Part shown: in pieces, positions 21,088 to 33,903 of the stretch
Numbering within the stretch: position 1 is the first letter of the stretch
How the letters are laid out: each line of letters starts with the position of its first letter
Origin: Galerina marginata
Lineage: Eukaryota > Basidiomycota > Agaricomycetes > Agaricales > Galerinaceae
NCBI GenBank assembly: GCA_023014335.1
Contig: JAECYW010000028.1
Location: 248,001-312,000 of the forward strand
Direction of reading: 5' to 3'
DNA: 64,000 nucleotides
Program-made: the position numbers and the translations under genes
Notes under the pieces: generated by a model
What the model was told of the DNA's origin: nothing
The model's database searches: none
The model's input: only the letters and a program-made list of their open reading frames with translations

Positions 21088-21149
21088 GGAAATCTATATG
21101 TCGTATCAGTATCTTTCCTCACTATTGCCCAAACCTTCCAACATCCAAC

Positions 21150-21946
21150 GCCTCATGTGCTCACTTTTGCTTATGGAGGAAGGACTTTACAACAAGGGAA
21201 AAGCAGCTAACTCAGTTCAAGGCCCTCGAGGAGAAAATATATAGACTAATCGACAATGCTCACAAGTAGTGTTTGGAAGTCCGGTCTGGTCCGGTCTTTG
21301 ACCCCCCAGAGGCCTGGACTGAGACCGGGACCAGTCTGCATCGGTCCTAAGACTGCAAAAGACTGCACAAAACCGGAAAAGACCAAGACTGCGGTCTTTT
21401 GCAGTCCTAAGACCAGTCTTGGTAATAATTATTTAAAACAGGTTGTGAGCCGTATTTACATGAAAGATATTAAATATATCACTCGGTAAACTTAATTGAA
21501 TACTAGTTAGCTTTAAAACAAGCCCAAGAATGTGAAAATCCATGCAGAATTGACAAAGAAATAAAATAATTAGAAACTATCTACTGTTTTTCGAAGAATT
21601 TTACGTAACTTTGTCAGTTTTCAACCGATTGAGACATTCTTGGGCACATTTTAAAGCGTATATATTGGGGTACAAAAGACCGGTCTTAACCAATGAGACT
21701 GGTCCCCCAAGACCGGTCTTTTTGCGGTCTTTCAATCTCAAAAACCAAAAGACCGGATTCTGGTCCAGTCCGGTCTGGTTGCAGTCTTTTCCCAGTCTTG
21801 AGACTGGACTTTGAAACACTACTCACAAGATCTCAGAGCAACAATGTGCTTTGTTTGTTCTGCATGCTGAGGTCCACAAGATCTCTGTTGCACTTGAACA
21901 ACTTAACAAGGATCCCCAACCAGTGTTGCTCATCCTAATGGTTTGA
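21150..21946 (+). pseudogene. Coiled-coil ORF split by a MITE
   Basis: The frame WRKDFTTREKQLTQFKALEEK...LIDNAHK stops being sensible exactly at 21266. It resumes after the MITE at 21830 as ISEQQCALFVLHAEVHK and ends at a TGA near 21946. Removing the 555-bp element and one 8-bp duplication joins the two halves in frame into a continuous amphipathic helix. The gene was thus open when the MITE inserted. No known domain is visible; a coiled coil is the only structural hint. Confidence 0.55.
21267..21821. mobile_element. hAT-type MITE, copy 2
   Basis: A 555-bp element with TIR tagtgtttggaagtccggtc on the left and its near-complement ending tttgaaacacta on the right. It is flanked by the exact 8-bp repeat ctcacaag (21259-21266 and 21822-21829). 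Its interior has the same gaccggtctt-type repeats as copy 1 but is clearly diverged. It has no coding capacity. Confidence 0.9.
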
Positions 21947-22154
21947 GAACCAGCTGTGAAATCCTCATTCAAACTTTGTGTTCATGTACACAACATTACC
22001 TCTGATTTCAATCCTACATACCTCAAGCTTGAGTCTTGCCTGTCTACACCTATTTCACCCCCTCTGACACTGAGTCTGACACCTAGTACTACACCACCAT
22101 CCCGTCCCACCACTTTACCACCACTAATGGTCAAAATTTGCACTCATTTCCCTA

Positions 22155-22904
22155 TTGACGAAACAGCAACACTTTATCATGGCCAAATCGAAGATGTTAC
22201 AGACTCCTGCTACCATGGAGGTTGGTGCTACAGAGCTCTTTGCAATTCTCTCAAAAAGCACAGGCCTGGTCAACACCCCCGAATCCAAGGGGTACGCAGA
22301 AAAATTTTCAAGGATATCATGTTGTTTTTTTCATTTAAGGCCTTCCCGGACCCTCCCCCCCTCCCCCTCCTGCCTAAATAGGAAGGAATTACATAAGATA
22401 ATTTCCTAATTAAGGATAGTTTTGATTCTCCGAAAGCCCGAAGTCGTTGGAAGACATCAGTGACTGGAAAAGAAATGCATGTTAGCCTTCGCAATCAATG
22501 ATTTTGTATAGCTTTAAGTGGAGTTTAAAGTAGTAATCAAGTGATATTAATTGTAAGTAGCCTCTTGGGAGCTTATTCGCATGTAATTTTAACCCGCCGA
22601 AGCTCGGAAAATGACTGAAGACCAATTTTCACGTAGGCCGGCTACAAAAATGTTGAAAAATATCTATTACGGCGAGTATCTCAACCTATCTGCAGTAAAA
22701 GAATTTTTTTGTTTAAGAACCCTCTGGCCCCCCCCTCCCCCCCTACATGGTGTTTCGGAATTTGCCGCTGCGTACCCCTTGCCCGAATCAGACGACAAAA
22801 ACCCAAGCATTAGCTTTTCAAACCTCATTCACCCAGTATCACGGTCATATTATATGTACCCCAATGGTTTTCACCCTTGTACCCCCTCCAGCCTCTCTTT
22901 TTGA
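22155..22904 (+). pseudogene. Small ORF split by a second type of MITE
   Basis: The frame starting at 22155 reads to TGLVNTPES at 22285. After the 496-bp element at 22286-22781 and removal of one 8-bp duplication it continues as DDKNPSISFSNLIHP to a stop near 22904. No domain is recognisable. Continuity across the excision suggests, but does not prove, that it was coding. Confidence 0.35.
22286..22781. mobile_element. hAT-type MITE of a distinct family
   Basis: TIR caaggggtacgcag at 22286-22299 is matched by ctgcgtaccccttg at 22768-22781. The flanks are an exact 8-bp duplication cccgaatc (22278-22285 and 22782-22789). Subterminal C-rich tracts sit near both ends. The 8-bp duplication again indicates a hAT-type transposase acting in trans. 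The TIR is unrelated to the TAGTGTTT family nearby. Confidence 0.9.
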
Positions 22905-23288
22905 GTGTTAGGTTGTAGAAGGATAAACGTTTACACTTTTGTACCATATTCACACATATTCACTTAACCACTTGGTCTATTGAGGTTATTCTTTTTAGTG
23001 TAACATGAGTCTCCTGTAGACGTAGATAGATGTCAAATTGTAACAATTGTAACAACAGTATGTAGCTACCCTACCATATGGCTCAGCCACAAAGGGGGAG
23101 TTTGAGGAATTAGAAAAAAAAAGATGGTCACAAGCTTGCAGATTTAATTTCAATAATATGATCTACTAGATATGTAAATTTGGTTTATTAAAAATCAACA
23201 AAAGGCATACTGTACAAAGCAGTGCAAGTAGATAGGGACCAACCTACATTTATCCAATTCTAACAGTCTAAGGACAATGGAGTGAAAG

Positions 23289-25056
23289 TTAGAAGTTTAA
23301 GGATGTGAAACACATATTACATACCTTGACATATAGTGACTCTACAACTTTGCTGACTTGCTCTAATGTCTGGATGGCTGCCCCATATGTATTCTGAAAT
23401 CAACTGATGAGTGAAGGACAAGCAAAAAACATATGGATCATACATCTGCCTCTGGTTCATCATACACCAACAAACATCCTCTGCCCTGGTCAAGGACACC
23501 ATAGAATACCTTGTCAAGGATCATTTGTGATAGTCTATTGGTATTCCGAAGTCAAGAACAATGTGAGATTGGTTCATAACATCCAATAGCAATAAAGCTC
23601 ACTTGGTCTCTACAGCCTGCCTCTCCTGGCCCACTGTCTCGGCTACATACTCAATCTCCACAACAGAATAGGGCTCAACAATCCGGAGCAGGTTTTGTTC
23701 AAGGAGGGTGTCATACAATGCAGCAAGGTGAGAGCGGATGGTCGGGTCTGATGAAAGTTCTTCACAGAAAATATGAAAACCAGCAAACGAAGGAAGGCAA
23801 AAGCAGTTAATGGGACCCACCATCTTTGTAGTCCCGCAGAGCCTTCTCGAAATCGGCAAGATTTCGGTTTTGGTGGGCACGGGCGATGGCGCGCATGCTT
23901 TCTACATCTCGCATGCTGGCGTATTTCAAGGCAAGTTTGATGGTCAACAGAGAATTAACGTCTTCCGGCTGAGAGAACCAGTCGCAAGCTAAGTAAAACA
24001 ATGAAGGAGGTGAAGAAAAGACAACGAACCAGATTGAGCATTACTTTGCAAAGAAGCATGTACTTGAGTGCGCCAAGCGCACCTTCCTCGCCTTGAGCAG
24101 ACATGTTTTCGAATGCCTCAAAAAAGTATGAATAAGCGGTGGTGTAGTCCTTGTCCTCGGCGTGGAGAATACCGGATTGGAGATCGAGGGCAGCTTGGAG
24201 GCTTGGAGGGCAGTAGATAGAGTTGGCGGCGGTCCTTGACGATGTTAGAGCAGCCTGTGGGAGGACGCGGTGGTCTAGGTATACAGACAGCCTGATGCGG
24301 TAAAGAGAGACGAACTTTGGCTTTTGCTAGGTTGCCAATACCTCGGTATACCCGGCTTTCGAGGAGATGCACTTCTGTGAGGATCATCTTGTCGTCCAGA
24401 CGCTTGAGTTCCGTGAGGAGGGTGTCAATAAGCGTTAGGGCCGCTCCGTATTGCCTGGCTTCCAGTTGCCTGAGCAAATAGGAATCAATCCTCTGGGAAT
24501 GTAAATGAGGGCCAGGATGATACATACAACCCGGCCAGTCGCGTCTCGAGACTGTGTTTTAGGAAGATGCGTTTCTCACTCTTTGCCCAAGCGATATTGT
24601 CTGTGAGCGTCTTGATTTGCACTTTTTGACTGCCGGGGATGGCATTGAAGTAATCGAGCAGCGTTCGGACTGTCGGAAGAAACCAAAGGTCAATTATGCA
24701 GCACGGAACATACAAAACGATAAGTACTGAGTTTGGCTGTCTTTGCCTTCGCAGTTGAGGACATAAATGCTCGGGACTGTGTGATGATATCTGCCAATCC
24801 CTGTGCGTTCCTGTTGTACGTGAGCGATATTCATTTGGACTAGGAAGAGCCGGCATACTTACTTTTGATCCCTATAGAGCTCTCCCAGTTTCACCAGAGC
24901 GATCTCCTGATCACGCAGGTCTTGGGCATGATCATCGTCCTTGGATATCGAGGCCGTTGTGCTCGCGAGGACTTGTTTGTAAAGCTTTTCAGCTTCCTGT
25001 GGGTTTGTAGAGGCAGATGACTCGGCTTTGGTGAGAGTGTCGGTGACGGAGGACAT
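23289..25056 (-). CDS. RPN6: 26S proteasome lid subunit Rpn6 (PSMD11)
   Basis: Rpn6 is a PCI-domain lid subunit that clamps lid to core particle. The N-terminal TPR-like helical array starts [14 protein letters not shown] at 25056. It continues through the exon [17 protein letters not shown], the exon [38 protein letters not shown] and the PCI winged-helix part [19 protein letters not shown]. It ends with an exon reading [20 protein letters not shown] and a last recognisable exon [20 protein letters not shown]. Splice sites are GT-AG throughout. Reading through after LYVK gives a stop at 23289-23291, but relatives end a few residues after a short extra exon, so the 3' end is uncertain. The last exons are A/T-rich because the repeat island begins immediately downstream. 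It shares its promoter with RPN7. Confidence 0.93.
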
Positions 25057-25177
25057 GGTTGAAGGAGAAATAAGAAATGAGAGGGTAGGGACACGCGTCG
25101 TCGCGTCGGAACCGTGGGAAAAAGAGCTGACGCGTCTCTCAATTCAATTATTCGTTTGTACTCTATCCTCCACCATA
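25057..25177. promoter_or_regulatory. 121-bp bidirectional promoter, RPN6 / RPN7
   Basis: Only 121 bp separate the two start codons. It holds two ACGCGT sites (25093-25098 and 25130-25135), a form known as the MluI cell-cycle box in yeast, plus further CGCG-rich sequence. I do not see the yeast Rpn4 element GGTGGCAAA on either strand. Functional meaning is inferred only from position. Confidence 0.65.
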
Positions 25178-26674
25178 ATGGCCGACGAAGTTGTACTTCC
25201 TATTCCCAATCTCAGGGTTCCAGAGAACCTTTTTGTACTCTCCAACCCCGCCCTCAAGCACCTACACGATAATGCCCGGAAAGAATTGCTTGAAGGCATC
25301 AAAGCTGACCGTATGTCGGCCCATGATAATTGTTCTGCTGTGTCTAATGAGATCTCAAATAGAAATGGGACCCTACTACCGAAATATAACATCCTCTTCG
25401 TCCGTGTTATCCCTTGATACCGCCTTCCTTGCTGAGATGGACAAGGCCAATGAGGAGGAACTGAAGAAACTCGATGACCGACTCGCTGAAGCGCAGAAGA
25501 TAGAAGGAGAGTCCGAGATTTCGGATGCTCTCAAGGCGAGGGCTAATTATCTGACGAGGATTGGAGACAAGGTGTGTACCCATGCACCCTCTCATTCTGC
25601 CTTTGCCTTAAATATGGTTTTGCCTGATAGGAAAAATCACTGGAAGCACAGAAACTCGCGCTGGAGAAGACCCCTGGCCTTGGCTCACGTATTGATATCG
25701 TTTTGACGATCGTCCGCATAGGCTTCTTCTTCAGCGACACAGATACTGTCACCACGAACATGGCCAAAGCTGAGAAGTAAGTCTGCTTCATTCCTTATGC
25801 AATGCGCATTCGACCAACAACTCCTCAGGCTCATTGACGAAGGAGGAGACTGGGACCGGCGGAACCGACTCAAAGTCTACGACGGCCTCCACCTCATTTC
25901 GATTCGCCAATTTAAGCGTGGCGGCGAGCTTCTCCTCGACGCTCTGTCGACATTCACAGCAACAGAGCTGCTGTCGTATAATGACTTTGTCGCGTTGACA
26001 GTCATCTCCAACAGCTTAGCTCTAAAACGAGTGGACCTCAAGAAGCGCGTATGTAGCCTTGCCATGCAATATTTGTGCAGTTCCAAGGCTGATTGCACCA
26101 ATAGCTGATCGGCGCTCCAGAAGTAAACCAAGTGCTTCCTGAAATCTCTGTCCTCGGCGACCTAGTCAAGAATCTCTATGAATGTCACTACGACAAATTC
26201 TTCATCGCCCTCGGTACGTGCTCGGTTCTTTCTAGGTTGCCACATGCGAGTCTAAGTTGACCATGTAGCTACTCTCGAACAAACCCACCTCATCCCGTCG
26301 CGTATCCTTTCGCCCCACGCGCGGTTCTATGTGCGCGAGATGCGCATCCTCGCCTATAGCCAGCTCCTCGAGTCCTACCGAAGTTTAACGCTGGAAAGTC
26401 TAAGCGGGGCGTTTGGCGTCAGTGTTGATTTTGTTGACCGGTACGTCCAGCCATCACTGTTCTGATACCTTGGAATGGTGCTAAATTGTTTTCTTTGGTT
26501 AGTGAGCTCTCGCGGTTTATTGCCAACGGCAGACTGCATTGTTCCATCGACAAGGTGCGCGGGATAGTAGAAACGACACGGCCGTCATTGAAGAATGCAC
26601 AATATGAGACGGTGGTCAAACAAGGTGATGTGTTGCTAAATGAGGTGCAGAGGTTGAGCAAAGTTCTGTATTGA
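25178..26674 (+). CDS. RPN7: 26S proteasome lid subunit Rpn7 (PSMD6)
   Basis: Starts [19 protein letters not shown] at 25178; an in-frame ATG at 25028 would run through the promoter and is rejected. Exons in order carry [26 protein letters not shown]-like helices around [16 protein letters not shown], the conserved [19 protein letters not shown], the Rpn7/PCI segment [13 protein letters not shown] and [21 protein letters not shown]. The PCI winged helix is [20 protein letters not shown], with a C-terminal helix ending LSKVLY and a stop. There are six or so short GT-AG introns. Rpn7 joins the other PCI subunits in the proteasome lid. Head-to-head arrangement with RPN6 suggests coordinated expression. 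Confidence 0.95.
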
Positions 26675-26965
26675 GCATTGACTTCATGAGTATGTATAGC
26701 AAAATACAAGCATCATTCATCCAACATTCCAAGAACTGTATTTCTTTCAGATAATCTTGACTTTGAATAATAATTTCACCATGCAATCATACTCTAATCA
26801 GCGGCAGCTCGTTGTTGATCAACATAACGAAACCAAATATAATCGCAGTTCTATTTCCGAACCCGACAGCATTTTAATGTAAGTAAGTATATCTAAAAGT
26901 ATTCCGCATTACACAACTCCAAAGGAAGATGAGTGGCTTAGTTTTTTTTCCTTTTCGTCGATGCC

Positions 26966-29249
<2,284 letters not shown>

Positions 29250-30141
29250 GGTTCGATGGCGAAGTCGATTTGAATATAGGGCGAGGTTGATATTCGTGAG
29301 ATGGATACGTGGAGGTCTGGAAAGAGCAGTAGATTGGAAAAGAGATAACGGACAGAGAATCCTGAGCATCCACTCTTTTTCTGTATGACTTCGAGTCACT
29401 TTTCTGGCCAATCACAAGGTCACGTCGCGATAAAATTCAAACCCAGAATTCGCGTCAGTTATATTGAAGGGTCCATCGATTAAATGTTGAAATGAAAATG
29501 CGCTGTTAGGTATGAGCATTATTTTATAGGATTAAAACACCATCACATCAATGAAAAATGAGCAAGTAGACTATTAAATAAATAGGAGAGTAGAAATGTC
29601 AATGCAAAGAATTAACTACAATAAAAGCAATAAAGGATAAAGGCATGTCTAAGTATATGCAGGAGGTTGGGGGGGGAGGGCATATGATGCAGTGGATGGA
29701 ATGTGACATTGGGAGAGGCAATTGGCGACGTGTGGATGGCAGACTGGTCCATCATAGCGGCGCGATTTTTGCCTTTTGAGGGTGACCCAGGTTAGGGACC
29801 TCGCTGAAGGTTGCAGATGGCAAAGGGCAGCGAGAGAGGATAGACACCTTGTATGTGTCGACGTTGATACGGGTATGGGGGGGGGGCAACAGCGGGCATG
29901 ATGTGGGTTTCGTTTGGTATGACTTTTTGAGTGGGGTGAGGTGAGGTGCTTGGCAAGGCTGACCGAACTAGTAGCGACGATCGATATCGCAATGGTGCTG
30001 GTGAATAAGTTACAACAAGGTTGTTAATCGTCAGTGTCCTCTCCGGGTCCCAGATGCTCCCCGGGAGGCAGAAACGAAAAGCAGATGGTAGCACCGGAGA
30101 CTATACGGGAGGGGGTAGGCACAACAAGGCATCTATGCAGT
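29250..30141. other. Intergenic region, KRS1 promoter and RIM2 3' flank
   Basis: The first roughly 175 bp upstream of KRS1 are also present in the duplicated copy (homology ends near 29426) and hold an inverted CCAAT box. The rest shows no gene. A G-run (29877-29886) and short A/T-rich tracts are present. I see nothing else. Confidence 0.5.
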
Positions 30142-31369
30142 TCAGGACGACCCATGGCCGCTGACACTGCTCCACCGTATGACGCCCTCGTATATCGAGT
30201 ACATTACCGCCGCATTCGGTACCACTCTCATCAAATGCGCGCTCAGTCCGCTGTACAACGTCCGGGCGCCTTCCTCGGCTATAACGAGCCGCAGGGTTTG
30301 CCAAAGCCCAGTGTACTTGATGACACCATTCACGGAGGGTTGACGGAGGCGGGTACGCACGACCTGGCGGTGAAAAAGTTTCGATTTAATTAGCTGGGAC
30401 GAGAAAATGAAAAAGGAGTAAGACAAAACGCGCCTCATGTGGATATGTGATGAGAGTCGCGACCAGCTTCGCCGTACCCGCGCTGCCGAGCAGACCTGCC
30501 CACTCGCCGACCACGCCTTGCCCTTCCGTCGCGAGACTCAGCTTCTTCAGCCGCTCATAGAGCACCCACTGGATTGTAGTCTCCGTTACACCAAGATAAC
30601 TCGCGCTCAGGCCCTTATAGAACCCCCGCACGCCCTCGTCTCTCATAATCTTCTTGATACATGCCCAGCTCCCCCTACTGCCAACGGCGCGTTCGCCCTT
30701 ATTCGAATGCTCGAGCTGCAGGCGCGTCTTCACGACCCAAATCGGGTTCGTGGCAGTGCCGGTGACGACGCCTGCGATGACGGCAGCGGTGAGGTGCACC
30801 CAGGAATTTTCCTGCCCGTGGTTGAACTGCTCTGCGATGAGGAGTTTGCCGTTACCGTATGTGAAGAAGTTAATGGATCGCGCCGGGATGACGCCTACGA
30901 GAGTGGGTCCAAGGCCCTTGAAGAGCGCACGGAAGGACTCTTCGCGGTAGATGTCGCTGTGGGTTGACGGGTCTCGTCAGTGACGATGGAGAGTCGTGAT
31001 CAAGGAATAGCAACGCACCGAATAATATGCCCCGTCTCGACGAAGTTGTATAGCAAATTGGTTGTTCGCGGTGCGCTGATAAGGACACCGCCCCCACCGC
31101 CTCCAACCACGCCAACCGCTACATGTTTCTGCCGAAAGAGGTCAGACTGTAGACGGGTTTTGACAACGTCGAAGGGGCTCGTGATGATGGCACCACACAT
31201 CCCGCCGAGTCTGATCCACAGCAGTGGTCAGCTGGAGTTCCACGAAAACAAGACGCGAAAATACATACCCTCCTGCTACGAGATGCAGCCACGGATTCGT
31301 CTTGGCCAGGTCTTTCGTGCTTGCACCTCGGGCGGATTTTGAGTTGGGGAGGGTTTGTAGTGTCGCCAT
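30142..31369 (-). CDS. RIM2: Mitochondrial carrier, Rim2 / SLC25A33-36 type (pyrimidine nucleotide)
   Basis: Starts MATLQTLPNSKSARG at 31369. Three carrier repeats are visible, each with its signature: SPFDVVKTRLQSDLF, TNPIWVVKTRLQLE and TYPHEVVRTRLRQ. The opening WLHLVAGG...GMCGAI and the long insertion after repeat-1 helix 1 (GGGGGGVLISAP...) are characteristic of the Rim2 branch, which exchanges pyrimidine nucleotides across the inner mitochondrial membrane. GFYKGLSASYLGVTETTIQWVLYE is the second-repeat matrix helix region. The stop TGA is at 30142-30144. Four exons, GT-AG. A degenerate fragment of the first exons recurs at 44437-44635. Confidence 0.92.
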
Positions 31370-31915
31370 GTCTGATATTTCCAGAATAAGTTTGAGTGGA
31401 ACTTCTAAGCCGTTTATCCGCAGGTGTAAGAGTGATACAGTCCAGAAAAGCGAATACAGAGACGAGAAGCAGCCAACGGAAACTCAGAACGAAAAATGGA
31501 ACGCAGACGGAGGAAAAGAGCAACTCGTCAACTGCTGCCGAATCGGGATTTCTCCACTTTTTTTCGGATCACGTGTGGATGTTCGCGAGGAGGCTCTGTT
31601 TCATCAATATTAAATAAACTAGTTTTTAATTATCCAGGGAATACAACAATGTAAGGAATTGAATGGGAGTCGGGCTTCAACTGCTGAGGCCAAGTAATAG
31701 TATGTAAAATAAAGCGATGTTCCATCCATTTTTAATCTAATAGCTGCTCCGACTTGGATTTTTAGAATCCATATCGAAGATGCGGTTCTGAGTTGGTCCC
31801 AATGTCCCATCCATATAAACGTGCCTTCGAAAATTGCTTTTCCTCGCAGCGTCCAATTTGGAGATCAATGTCTCCGCTGTCTGCGACCCTCTGTCAGTCA
31901 CCCACTCCACCACCA
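31370..31915. other. Intergenic region upstream of RIM2
   Basis: No gene is seen. The half nearest the C2-membrane gene (31637-31915) is 3' UTR-like and is duplicated at 47840-48093. The half nearest RIM2 is not duplicated and presumably contains its promoter. Confidence 0.5.
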
Positions 31916-33903
31916 CTAAACCACAGATCCCCCCGTCATACTCCTCACAACCTTCACGACTCTAACAACCCCCCTTCCACTTGCCCGACCACCTTGGGCA
32001 ACACGGTTAGCACACCAATGTGCGCCGTAAACCAAGAACTGCATCGACATCACGATGCCTACGATAAACGAGAGGGCGAGCACGCCTTGCGGCCATGCGT
32101 CGAAAGCAACTAGCCCGAGGAAAGCCATGAGAGAGACGGCAGAGATGAACATGCAGAATGCGGGCACCCGTGCGGAGAGAGAGAAGAAAAAATATGAGTT
32201 GTAGAGGTCGCGAGCTCGGGCCTAAAGGGTGTAAGGAAAGGTTCGGTTCAGAATGGAATGGGTGCACAAAAGAGATAGACTTACGATGAACGTCCGGAGG
32301 TCAGCCCAGTGGTATCGCAGGAGGAACCACGCATCGCAAGCTATGCCGAGCCCAGAAGCAATGCTACTGGTCGCGATCGCCCCTTTGGCCCAGGAGTCGA
32401 CATTGAAGATCGAGCCAGGAGATATCGAGAACACAGCTGTGTCCACTCTGAGAAGTACGGAAATGAGCCAAAGATCCAATTAGTGAGACCGAAATTTAAC
32501 TCACGCGGCAAGAGCAACAAGCTGGGAAAAAGAAGAGAACACAAGATTAACAAAAAACACAATCAACAGATGGGAGAGACGCACTAGTCCACCAATAAAT
32601 GTCCACTCATGCTGCAGTCTCCGGAAAACAGGCTCGAAGTCATCCTCCGTCTCCGCTGCTGCCAGCTCGGCATACATTGTCATCGATGCCAGAACCCGCT
32701 CCGCCCTCGTCAGATCTCGCGGCACGGTGAGTTTTTCTGTGTACAAAGGCAGCGGCAGAGGCGAAAATGCCAACCACCCATCCTCATCTTCTCTCGGTGA
32801 GAGGCTAATAACTTCCCCAGAACTTCCTAACCGGTAAACGAGCGCCTTGGAGTATTCGTCGTCGTCATCGTCAACACATGTGTTAGTGTAGCTGTTGTCA
32901 TCTTGAAGAGGTCGGTCGTCTGGGATGTATTCGCCACCATCGGTAGAACACATGTCGTCGTCAGAGTTAACGGCGTAGCCTTTGATTCGACGTCGGATAG
33001 TTGATTGTGCTGGAGGTGGGACATCATCCAGTGTGATGATCTCCGTATCCACAGAACTCGAGTCGTCTGTGTCGCCTGAGCCAAATGCTTTAGAAGCAAT
33101 AAGGAGGATCATAAAAATCAGACGCACCATCTGAGCTCCCACCGTTCCGCCAACGGTCCGATGGTCTTTCTTCCACTTCCTCCTGATTTCTTGATGGTAT
33201 TGAAGAACGAGCAAGGGACGGAGGTTCCCTAAGTTTTAGCCGCAGGACAGCTCCCTTTTGCGGTCGCCCGCGGCCTGACATACCCGAACGCTCGCCTGTC
33301 CGACATTGGAGGCGAACTTCAAGTTCTATCAAACAATCTGAGTCGTCAAATGTAGACTGTAAGGAAGCAAACTGCAAAAACATACTAGGTTCTGTCTCCT
33401 GCTTCTTAACCAGCTCGCCAAGAGAATGGCATGCGGAGGCCACCAATATCTTCCGCTTCTTCTTTTTGCTTTGTGAGCGGTGCCAGATATTGACCTCGAC
33501 CTGTGATGAATGCTTTGCATCATAACTGAAGGACATGGAGGCGATAAGCATCAGGATAGAGACATGGAATTCTAGAGCTTACAATCTGAACACCTCCTTC
33601 TGGTTGACGCACTGCCCGTCCACGCCTAGTGTAGTTTCATGGATATGGTGCTTGTCGATTTCTACGGTCACGATTGGGCGCCAGGCCTTCTCGGGGCGCA
33701 TCAGGCGAAGGCCCTCGAGTAAAACAACTGAAAAGAATATACAATGTGAGCGGTCATAATTTTCTGAGTAAGCACACTCTTCTTACCTGTCAAATGCCAT
33801 GCTCTGCCACAGAATCAAGTAAGAATAGAGATTGAGAGGACTGGATAACCATTGCGAGTACTCACTCTTGCTGTTCGTCCATCGTTGTAGTCCTAACGGA
33901 CAT
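31916..33903 (-). CDS. C2-domain protein with C-terminal membrane segments
   Basis: The start at 33903 encodes MSVRTTTMDEQQE. It is spliced to a 17-nt exon and then to a C2-like beta-sandwich: VVLLEGLRLMRPEKAWRPIV, VEIDKHHIHETTLGVDGQ, VEVNIWHRSQSKKKKRKILV and LGELVKKQ. An acidic linker (SYTNTCVDDDDDEY) precedes helical segments, among them CDAWFLLRYHWADL, and a C-terminal pair of strongly hydrophobic stretches (CMFISAVSLMAFLGLVAF and LALSFIVGIVMSMQFLVYGA). It ends VVKVVRSMTGGSVV. C2-plus-membrane proteins of this type are common and uncharacterised in agaricomycetes. Tethering at a membrane contact site is plausible but unproven. Its last exon is duplicated at 47583-48093. Confidence 0.78.

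Larger units (their letters stand above)
12113..23288. other. AT-rich repeat island
   Basis: From the hairpin at 12113 to the 3' end of RPN6 the sequence is conspicuously A/T-rich compared with both flanks and has no intact host gene. It contains palindromes, MITEs of at least three kinds, tandem repeats and short coding relics listed separately. GC rises for a while at about 20.2-21.3 kb, so the island may be composite. There is no obvious CpA/TpG-biased RIP pattern to the eye, but I could not compute dinucleotide indices. I cannot find a target duplication framing the whole island. Confidence 0.75.

Noticed and set aside
12113..23288. Integrated virus or plasmid as the source of the AT-rich island
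   Set aside because: I found no polymerase, capsid, integrase or other viral or plasmid gene in it; the content is non-autonomous repeats.
25028..25177. Longer N-terminus of Rpn7 from the in-frame ATG at 25028
   Set aside because: It would read through the RPN6 start and the promoter. The family starts at MADEV-like sequence and 25178 has the conserved beginning.
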